NCBI GenBank assembly: GCA_947643715.1
Contig: CANRXB010000001.1
Span: 1 to 64,000 of the forward strand
Direction: 5' to 3'
DNA from: an uncultured bacterium
GTDB taxonomy: Bacteria; Bacillota; Clostridia; Oscillospirales; Oscillospiraceae
Length of the DNA stretch: 64,000 nucleotides
Positions 9,202-15,106 of this stretch are shown piece by piece. The position numbers and the translations under genes are program-made. Under the pieces are notes generated by a model. The model was given only the letters and a program-made list of their open reading frames with translations. It ran no database searches and was not told the DNA's origin. Within the stretch, counting starts at the first letter, position 1. Every line of letters starts with the position of its first letter.

Positions 9202-9882
9202 TCACATCTCCAGGTGTTGGGCCCGGAACATGAGCGCGAGCCGGTAAGCCAGGCCCTCCGAGCATTTCGGCTCCATCCTCATGATGTGCCTTTGTATCTC
9301 CCGCGTCTTGGCTTCGTATCGCTCCTTCCAGTACTGCATCGCCTTATCATAGGTCCTTTTTCGCTCCACCCGGGCTGGGTCGGCAGGATATGCGACGTGA
9401 TGCATACCCATCCCGATCGCATGGCCATCCACCTTGACGGGGGCTCCGCCCACGTTCCAATAGACGATGGGGATCTCCTGTGCGCCGTCCTCCAACTCCA
9501 TGGACGCATCGTCCTCCTTCACCGTGATGCCGTCGTTCGTCCGGTTCACATGGAAAAAGATCTCCACATTGGCGTCAGGACTGCGCAGGGACACACAGTA
9601 GTCCGCCGCCTCTCGGGGCTGCGGCTCCTCCAGGAGCTCCTCGTCGTCAGGCTCCTCACCGACAATCACCTCCACCTCCTCCGGCAGATCGCCGTCACGG
9701 TTCCTGCCCTGGAGGATGCGCGCTTTCCACCTCCGCTCCCCTTCCTTCCGGACGAGGGCGCTGCCGGCCCCCATGCCGGTGATCGTCCGGTCCAGCGCCA
9801 CCACGCAAAAGCCCGGTCCTGCTGCGATATCCCTCTTCCTGACCAGCGACGCGATCTCATCTTTGAGCCTTTTCTTGTCCAT
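9202..9882 (-). CDS. Orphan protein with one copy of the island's shared beta module
   Basis: 226 aa, no family recognised. An N-terminal helix with basic residues (MDKKRLKDEIASLVRK) is followed by a mostly beta region, an acidic stretch around residues 69-90 (EVIVGEEPDDEELLEE), then the island module at about residues 136-163 (IVYWNVGGAPVKVDG; key Asn143 and Gly145). It ends in a long basic/aromatic helix (residues 168-226). The ATG at 9882 has GAGGAGG upstream; longer frames to 10077 lack a good start. No signal peptide or membrane segment, so cytosolic. It is alone on its strand and divergent from the rightward three-gene unit, with a possible -10 (TATGAT, 9953-9958). Real-gene status rests on the Shine-Dalgarno and the shared module. 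Confidence 0.7.
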   Translation of the reverse strand: MDKKRLKDEIASLVRKRDIAAGPGFCVVALDRTITGMGAGSALVRKEGERRWKARILQGRNRDGDLPEEVEVIVGEEPDDEELLEEPQPREAADYCVSLRSPDANVEIFFHVNRTNDGITVKEDDASMELEDGAQEIPIVYWNVGGAPVKVDGHAIGMGMHHVAYPADPARVERKRTYDKAMQYWKERYEAKTREIQRHIMRMEPKCSEGLAYRLALMFRAQHLEM

Positions 9883-10036
9883 ACGTCGTTCCTCCTCTTC
9901 GATGACATCGGACCGACAGCGTATATCGGCCCCCACTCGGATGCTCAAATATATCATAGCACATCTATGGTCCAATAAAAAGGCATCATATCGTGGCCGC
10001 TCAAATCCAACGGCGCCAAAATGATCCAATCGGCCA

Positions 10037-10065
10037 TTGACATCCTTGCGGAGATCTGCTATCAT
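10037..10065 (+). promoter_or_regulatory. Promoter of the rightward island operon
   Basis: TTGACA (10037-10042), 17-bp spacer, TATCAT (10060-10065). Start near 10072 gives a leader of about 208 nt that contains the shared hairpin and a terminator. Confidence 0.75.
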
Positions 10066-10104
10066 CATAGTAGGCAAAGAACGCCCCCCTTTTGAATAAC
10101 GAAG

Positions 10105-10129
10105 TCATATCAGGCTGAATGCGGTATGA
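10105..10129 (+). promoter_or_regulatory. Shared bulged leader hairpin, copy 1
   Basis: TCATATC (10105-10111) pairs with GGTATGA (10123-10129); an AG bulge, a GC/GC pair and a 5-nt loop lie between. The same C-AG-GC-loop-GC-GG arrangement occurs in the leaders at 14893-14911 and 18016-18035 with different but still pairing stems. Confidence 0.55.
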
Positions 10130-10154
10130 TCTGCGTGGAACGCGTGTATGCGGT

Positions 10155-10187
10155 CCGCAAAGGTTTCATATCCTTTCGGTCTTTTTT
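10155..10187 (+). terminator. Intrinsic terminator inside the leader of the rightward island operon
   Basis: CCGCAAAGG pairs with CCTTTCGG (one bulged C), loop TTTCATAT, followed by TCTTTTTT. It lies 93 bp before the first start codon, so the operon can only be expressed by read-through. Confidence 0.6.
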
Positions 10188-10279
10188 CTTGCCGCGTCCA
10201 CCGGGAACGGGTCTTGAGCGCGGTCTTTGTCATTTCGAACAGGAGTCTCTATCCGAGCTCGCATTTGGAGGTGCACACT

Positions 10280-10975
10280 ATGCCAACCCTGTTCTCCTGG
10301 ACTATAAAAGCCCACGGTCCTGTGTCCATCGCCCACGGCGTCGTATCAGGACATCCCAAGCTGCCGGAAGGGGAACACATCCACACTTCACCGATCCTCC
10401 GTTCCACACAAGAGGAGGGCTGCATCCTGCTGGAGACGGCCTCCGGAAGCACGTACCGCCTTCGTCTGGAAGAGATGGACAGCTCGTCGAACGGATCGGA
10501 TCCCCCACTGGCCGATCCTGACCGGCTGGGCCTCTCCCCGAATCTTTGGGCGCGCTGCGCCCAGGCCCGTCAGCGAGCCGCCGAAGGCGAAGAAGCAGCG
10601 CTGCGCGCCTTCTGTGCCCCCTGTACGCTGCGGCTGCGCATCGTCGGCACGACCTCCCTGTCCGCTTTTTGGAGCGATCCGGACTGCCGGATCTGGTGTG
10701 CCCCGATCGGCAGACACCTCGGGACGTTCCAGGATTCCATCCTCATCCGAAGATATCTTCCGGACATGCCCGAGGACTTCCAATTGGACTTCCGATACTT
10801 CCCCTTCCCACACCGCATAGAGCCATACCAGATCTCTGACGGGACAAAAACGCTCCTGATCGTCAACGACGGCCACCAGGACGTGGTCTTTGGCTATCCA
10901 TCGCACGAGATCGTATGCGCGGCAGGGATGATCACGAAGATCGATACCGAAACAGAAAGGTGGGGACTCTATTGA
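10280..10975 (+). CDS. Orphan protein with C-terminal shared beta module
   Basis: 231 aa, no family recognised. Beta-rich N-terminal half (residues 1-65, ending STYRLRLEEM), a helical middle rich in Ala/Arg (residues 88-112), a second beta part with CRIWCAP (136-142), then the island module at residues 190-224 (LLIVNDGHQDVVFGY; Asn196, Gly198; then IVCAAG). The ATG at 10280 has TTTGGAGG upstream and removes a 44-residue extension without a ribosome site. First gene of a unit with the metallophosphoesterase and the P-loop protein; its stop overlaps the next start (TTGA). Cytosolic by sequence. Function unknown. Confidence 0.75.
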   Translation: MPTLFSWTIKAHGPVSIAHGVVSGHPKLPEGEHIHTSPILRSTQEEGCILLETASGSTYRLRLEEMDSSSNGSDPPLADPDRLGLSPNLWARCAQARQRAAEGEEAALRAFCAPCTLRLRIVGTTSLSAFWSDPDCRIWCAPIGRHLGTFQDSILIRRYLPDMPEDFQLDFRYFPFPHRIEPYQISDGTKTLLIVNDGHQDVVFGYPSHEIVCAAGMITKIDTETERWGLY

Positions 10976-11559
10976 TCTATTTTACCGCCGACACCCATTT
11001 TTGTCACGCCAATGTCCTCGAATATGAGGCCCGCCCCTTCCAGACGACGGCGGAGATGGACGAGGCATTGATCCGGAATTGGAACGCCAAGGTACTGCCC
11101 ACCGACGACATCTATATCCTGGGGGACTTCACGCTGAAAGGTCCCTCCCTGGCCAACGCGCTCCTGGAGCGGCTGCATGGCCGCAAGTTCCTGATCCGCG
11201 GGAACCACGACGGCTTCGCCGACCGGAAGTCTTTCCGGTCGGACCTGCTCGTGTGGGTCAAGGACTATTTCGAACTGTCCTGGCAGGACCAGTATCTCAT
11301 CCTCTGCCATTACCCGCTCTTGAGCTGGAACGGTATGCACCGGGGCTCCTTCCATCTCCATGGCCACCAGCACAACAAACGCTGCTATAACCTGCGATCC
11401 CGGGACGACGGCATACGGCGGCTGGACGTGGGCGTAGACGCCCAAGGGATGTCCCCCGTCAGCGTCGAGGACATCCTCGCCTTTTGGGACCGCGCCGAGG
11501 AGATCCCCAGCCGGACAACGGATGACGAAGCGTCGCCGGATATCGCCACGGACCAATGA
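10972..11559 (+). CDS. Metallophosphoesterase (calcineurin-like)
   Basis: 195 aa. Carries the metal-binding signatures of the family in order: D-x-H in FTADTHFCHANV (residues 4-15), GDFTL, GNHDG (about residue 77), then LCHYPLLSW and the C-terminal GHQH. This is the compact phage/plasmid-type phosphoesterase layout; substrates of such proteins include phosphodiesters and nucleotides. The start is most likely the TTG at 10972, which overlaps the upstream stop as TTGA and has AAAGGTGGGG in place; a GTG at 10960 is an alternative. Tight coupling to an orphan gene and a P-loop gene suggests they act together. All metal ligands appear intact, so it should be catalytically active. Confidence 0.88.
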   Translation: MIYFTADTHFCHANVLEYEARPFQTTAEMDEALIRNWNAKVLPTDDIYILGDFTLKGPSLANALLERLHGRKFLIRGNHDGFADRKSFRSDLLVWVKDYFELSWQDQYLILCHYPLLSWNGMHRGSFHLHGHQHNKRCYNLRSRDDGIRRLDVGVDAQGMSPVSVEDILAFWDRAEEIPSRTTDDEASPDIATDQ

Positions 11560-11574
11560 ACGGAGGGCCGTCCC

Positions 11575-12393
11575 ATGCTGATCGCCGCCTATACCTGCTG
11601 CGGGAAAACCACCGCCGCCCAAAAGCTGGGGCCGGATCTGCTGGACCTGCCCAGTATGCCCTACCGTTGGCTGATGCCTTTCAAGGACCTGAGCCTGTGC
11701 GACAGCGCAGAGCTCGAACAGGAGAAAGGCGCTCTTTACCGGATCGCGGACCCTCGCTTCCCGGAGAACTATGTGTTGGATATCTTGAAAGCGGAACACT
11801 GCGGAAAGATCGTGCTCTTCCCCACCATCGTCCCTGTGATCGATATGCTGACGGAGCGGTATGGCCGGGACGTCCTCGTCGTCTACCCTGAGGACGGGCT
11901 AAAGGAAGAGTACCACCAGCGGTGCCTGGACCGGGGCAACAGCGAGAGCTTCCAGCATCTGTTCATCGATGATTGGGAGGATCGGATCGGATACCTCAAG
12001 GAGAGCGGCGGCCGCCACCTTCGGCTGAAAAGCGGAGAGTATCTGCTGTCGGTCCTCCCGGAATTGCTGCGCGGCCGTCCACACCAGCCCGCTGCCTCCC
12101 CCACTCCCGATCGCGCACTGGCGCAGCTCCGGCAGAAGGTCGCCGAACAGGGGAAAGAGCCGGTCCTTTGGCTGGATAGCGCCCCGTCCTGCGCCACGGC
12201 ATGTCAAGTGGACGATCTGGATCGTCCCTCAGTACGCAGCTACCTGGACGCCATCGGCCGGGCAGCCTACGAAAGAGATCTGGATATCTTCTTCCTCCCA
12301 AAACGGCTCCTCCACATCTATGAGCAAGGATGCTCCGTCACGTGGGCCAGGGACCTGGATGAGTTCTATCAGGCCGTCACGCTGACACAGTAG
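11575..12393 (+). CDS. P-loop NTPase-like protein (possible small-molecule kinase)
   Basis: 272 aa. Begins with a P-loop (AAYTCCGKTTAA) in which the first glycine of GxxxxGK[ST] is Ala, directly after a beta strand, as in small kinases that transfer phosphate. It is followed by a D-rich segment (LLDLPSM) and a second strand-loop ending VLVVYPEDGLKEEY at about residue 105, which resembles the lid/base region of phage-type nucleoside or adenylate kinase-like proteins. The C-terminal ~100 residues have no recognisable domain. It starts 15 bp after the phosphoesterase gene with CGGAGGG, and is the last gene of the unit. A kinase/phosphatase pair in one operon is suggestive, but the substrate is unknown. 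Confidence 0.65.
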   Translation: MLIAAYTCCGKTTAAQKLGPDLLDLPSMPYRWLMPFKDLSLCDSAELEQEKGALYRIADPRFPENYVLDILKAEHCGKIVLFPTIVPVIDMLTERYGRDVLVVYPEDGLKEEYHQRCLDRGNSESFQHLFIDDWEDRIGYLKESGGRHLRLKSGEYLLSVLPELLRGRPHQPAASPTPDRALAQLRQKVAEQGKEPVLWLDSAPSCATACQVDDLDRPSVRSYLDAIGRAAYERDLDIFFLPKRLLHIYEQGCSVTWARDLDEFYQAVTLTQ

Positions 12394-12424
12394 CCTCGCG
12401 GCGCCGGGCAAGGCGGCTCCCATC

Positions 12425-12468
12425 AAAAAATGAACGTCCGCCGTACTGTGGAAGTACGGCGGACGTTC
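12425..12468 (-). terminator. Terminator of the leftward E-F-G operon
   Basis: 16-bp perfect arms (GAACGTCCGCCGTACT / AGTACGGCGGACGTTC), 5-nt loop; read leftward it is followed by CATTTTTTG. It ends the leftward unit and also separates it from the convergent P-loop gene. Confidence 0.85.
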
Positions 12469-12498
12469 GCTTCACGCCCTGGCGGGAACGTTCGAAGG

Positions 12499-13449
12499 TC
12501 AGACGCATGGCACCTCAGGCCAGGGGACATCTTCTTCCGTCGAAGTGCCTAGCTGTTCCAGATAAGGCAGTTCGGCGGTGCATTCCTCCATCAGCTCCAA
12601 TGTCGGGGCCTGCCGCAGCTTTTGGAGATCATAGATGATCCCTTTCTGGAAGCGTAAACTTTGTTTCTTCCAGCCCAGCCCGTCATCCCTCATGCCCACA
12701 CCATAAAAATGCATCACCGCTCCCTCTGATCCATCGCGCATACTGCGGATATAGATCTCATGATCTGGATCGCTGGGCATATCACCCAGGATGACCTTGG
12801 CCCAGCCAAGACTGGAAAAAGTTTGGACCACGAACGTGCCGTCCAAGATCTGTTCTCTGCCCCTTCTCCGGCTCCCCTCATCCATCATGCCGCTGGCACA
12901 AATGTTCATGGGCCTCCAACGCTCACCATCCAAGATCAGCGCCGACATCTTCGCTGAGGATCCCTCTTCACTCGAACTGCCGTCTACCGTCAGCAGGACC
13001 TTTTTCTTCTCCCTTTGAGGGGTATTTTCGTCCAGCCTAAGGCACGTTCCCGCAGGGACGGAATATTTTCCGAGGAAGGTATCCACCCAGACCGTCTCCG
13101 CGCCAATGTTCATGATCACCACCGGCTTGGCTGGACCAGCGACCTGTCTTATGCGATCGCCTCTATCGTTCCGGAGGAAAACCCACCTCTCATCAGCAAC
13201 CTCGACCTTCAGGACATAGTTGCCCCTTTCAACGATGTCGACCTGCATCTCTTCATACACGAAACGGACGCCGAGGTCCTCTGAACTACCGTCCTTCCAA
13301 AGATAGACATAGACATTTCTATGATCTTCACAGTTGCTGGGGGCAGCACGAAACCCTTTCGGGACCGTCCCCAAATAAAGGGCCAGCTCTCCTGTGCGGA
13401 TTCCAGTCTTTGGCAGCTCTCTACCAAAAAACGAATAATAGGTGCTCAT
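12499..13449 (-). CDS. Orphan beta-rich protein, paralogue of the next gene upstream
   Basis: 316 aa, no named family. The island module sits at residues 108-141 (VVIMNIGAETVWVD; Asn114, Gly116, then YSVPAG). After it come VLLTVD (151-156) and LILDGERWRP (171-180), at almost the same spacing as VLLDVD and VLDNGAWRQ in the protein of 13452-14306, so the two genes are tandem paralogues. The C-terminal third (residues 200-316) is unrelated or much diverged. The ATG at 13449 has GGAGGGCTTTGAGG upstream and follows the neighbour's stop by 2 nt, so translation is coupled. No signal peptide or membrane segment. Last gene of a three-gene leftward operon. Confidence 0.72.
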   Translation of the reverse strand: MSTYYSFFGRELPKTGIRTGELALYLGTVPKGFRAAPSNCEDHRNVYVYLWKDGSSEDLGVRFVYEEMQVDIVERGNYVLKVEVADERWVFLRNDRGDRIRQVAGPAKPVVIMNIGAETVWVDTFLGKYSVPAGTCLRLDENTPQREKKKVLLTVDGSSSEEGSSAKMSALILDGERWRPMNICASGMMDEGSRRRGREQILDGTFVVQTFSSLGWAKVILGDMPSDPDHEIYIRSMRDGSEGAVMHFYGVGMRDDGLGWKKQSLRFQKGIIYDLQKLRQAPTLELMEECTAELPYLEQLGTSTEEDVPWPEVPCV

Positions 13450-13451
13450 CC

Positions 13452-14306
13452 TCAAAGCCCTCCTCTGTCCCGATCGGACATAGTGAACAACGTCTCCAAT
13501 GGATGGATGTCTCGATCTGGCGGGACCATCCATCCATCATGCCCGGCAGCGCGCAGCTCCAGGGGCCACTTGCCCACGTTCCTGACGTACCACTGCGTGG
13601 GACCGTAGCCGTCGATGTCCAGCACCTCCAGAGCGGGCCGCTCCAAAAAGTAGCTGGAGTAGGAGTCGAAAACGCCCAGGCAGTCATCCTGATACTTGAC
13701 CCGGAGATAGTAGCTGTCCACATGATCCCCGGTGTACATGAACACGTCCCCCTGCCGCCACGCTCCGTTGTCCAGGACATGGACAGCGCGGATACGGATA
13801 TCCAGCGGTCCGCCGCCATCATCCACGTCCAGCAGGACCTTCCAGGGACCGATCCGAGCCAGAGCGTTGGACGGCGTGAGCGGCTGGGGCTCCCCGGCTT
13901 GGACGCGATACATCAGTCCATCGGCCGTTTGGAGCCGCACCGATCGGAAGCCCTTGTTCCTGAGCCAGATCGTACCGGTCCCGGTCTGTTCCACTCGATA
14001 GAAATTGCTGTCCGGGTCGGCACTCCTGCAAAAGATGCAGCATGCCTGATGGTATTCCGCTAGTTCTTCGCTCCTCTGGGACAGCGGCCGGTCGAACGTT
14101 TCCTGGTCGCGGCACCGGTCAAGGTTGATCGACAGCCGCAGCCCCTTCGGATACAGCAGCGACGAGCCGTCCAGGCATTTGCTGCCATCCTTCGTTTTCA
14201 GGTACATCTCCTTACACAGGACATCGTTCCTATCCCATGTCTCCGACTCATGGAGTGACACAAAAATATCGCCCGGCTCCATTCCTTGATAACACGTTCG
14301 TTCCAT
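13452..14306 (-). CDS. Orphan beta-rich protein with two copies of the shared module
   Basis: 284 aa, no named family. Module copies at residues 112-145 (TIWLRNKGFRSVRLQ; Asn117, Gly119; then YRVQAG) and 237-271 (WYVRNVGKWPLELRA; Asn243, Gly245; then WMVPPD). Between them lies a block shared with the downstream paralogue (WKVLLDVDD and HVLDNGAWRQ). The N-terminal part carries several cysteines (residues 30-93), which could bind metal. Start is uncertain: a GTG at 14315 overlaps the upstream stop as GTGA, while the ATG at 14306 is the first ATG; both have weak ribosome sites. Middle gene of the leftward operon. Probably cytosolic. Confidence 0.72.
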   Translation of the reverse strand: MERTCYQGMEPGDIFVSLHESETWDRNDVLCKEMYLKTKDGSKCLDGSSLLYPKGLRLSINLDRCRDQETFDRPLSQRSEELAEYHQACCIFCRSADPDSNFYRVEQTGTGTIWLRNKGFRSVRLQTADGLMYRVQAGEPQPLTPSNALARIGPWKVLLDVDDGGGPLDIRIRAVHVLDNGAWRQGDVFMYTGDHVDSYYLRVKYQDDCLGVFDSYSSYFLERPALEVLDIDGYGPTQWYVRNVGKWPLELRAAGHDGWMVPPDRDIHPLETLFTMSDRDRGGL

Positions 14307-14311
14307 GGCAT

Positions 14312-14749
14312 TCACTCACTTTCGTCAGGATCGCACTCGTCCCCCGCCCCTACGGCGGGGACGTTCGCCAACACGAGGCAGCCGTCTGGCTCCACCACAT
14401 CGCCCAGCATGGCCATGCGCTGCGCGGAATGGTTCCACAGCACGAGGCGGAACCCCTCGAAGTCGCCGACCTCCATGCCGCCGTCCACAAGGAAGGACAG
14501 CTCCACCAACGGCTCACCGTCCACCTCCTCCCCGATCTCGGTGACGTCGTCCACGCCGTCGATGTCCTCGGCGCCCATGGTGGAGGACAGACACAGATTT
14601 CTGAGCTCATCCTTCGCCGGGTCATACATCGCGGCGTTCTCTATGCCCTGTTGGGCGCCGAATTCCACCACGAGCAGCAGATGCGCGGACCCGACGTCCG
14701 ACAAATCGACCTTCTCCATGAGCCGCTCCACATCTTGACTTTTAATCAC
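14312..14749 (-). CDS. Small orphan protein with one shared module
   Basis: 145 aa, acidic, no named family. Begins with a helix (VERLMEKV), then strands, and carries the island module at residues 99-130 (FRLVLWNHSAQRMAML; Asn106, Ser108 in place of Gly; then VVEPDG). The start is taken as the GTG at 14749, which has AAAGGGGA at a good distance; a longer frame to 14917 would run through the leader terminator. First gene of the leftward operon, with a consensus promoter 220 bp upstream and a terminator in its leader. It may be the minimal form of the module. Confidence 0.68.
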   Translation of the reverse strand: MIKSQDVERLMEKVDLSDVGSAHLLLVVEFGAQQGIENAAMYDPAKDELRNLCLSSTMGAEDIDGVDDVTEIGEEVDGEPLVELSFLVDGGMEVGDFEGFRLVLWNHSAQRMAMLGDVVEPDGCLVLANVPAVGAGDECDPDESE

Positions 14750-14792
14750 GTTCCATATCCCCTTTCGGTCATTTCCGCCAGGTCCGCTCCAC

Positions 14793-14833
14793 AAAAAACG
14801 CCTGTCCTCCGGATCGATCTCCGTAGGACAGGC
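14793..14833 (-). terminator. Intrinsic terminator inside the leader of the leftward operon
   Basis: Read leftward: GCCTGTCC and GGACAGGC pair (8 bp), with a second CGGA/TCCG stem inside, followed by GTTTTTTG. It lies between the promoter (14971-14999) and the first start codon (14749), so expression depends on read-through. Confidence 0.85.
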
Positions 14834-14892
14834 ATAGAAAAAGGCGCAAATGTCGGCCCCCTGAACACGATCCCACGAGATCGCATCGGAAA

Positions 14893-14911
14893 CACCGCAT
14901 TTCGCCTGATG
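14893..14911 (-). promoter_or_regulatory. Shared bulged leader hairpin, copy 3
   Basis: Read leftward: CATC, AG bulge, GC, loop GAAAT, GC, GGTG. The stem has G-T pairs and extends beyond a mismatch with GGA/TTC. Same layout as the copies at 10105 and 18016. Confidence 0.5.
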
Positions 14912-14970
14912 ATCCAACGATATTCGGTTGACGGCACCGGAGGAGACTACCTGCCCCGGCTGTTGGAAAC

Positions 14971-14999
14971 AGTATACACCAGCCGGGGGCAGTTGTCAA
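14971..14999 (-). promoter_or_regulatory. Promoter of the leftward E-F-G operon
   Basis: Read leftward: TTGACA (14994-14999), 17-bp spacer, TATACT (14971-14976). Start near 14964, leader about 215 nt. It lies just downstream of the helicase stop, so the three small genes have a promoter separate from the helicase. Confidence 0.85.
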
Positions 15000-15106
15000 G
15001 AGGGATCTCAAGCTCTTCTCGCGGGCGGAGCGCCCCGCGCCCCGGCTGGACGTCCACGGACGCTCCACCGGGACGCGGGGACGTTTCGGATATCGCATCG
15101 CTTCCG

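Noticed and set aside
10072-10280. T-box or tRNA-sensing leader in the island operons
   Set aside because: No AGGGTGGNACCGCG-type antiterminator or specifier loop was found in any of the three leaders, and the downstream genes are not amino-acid genes.
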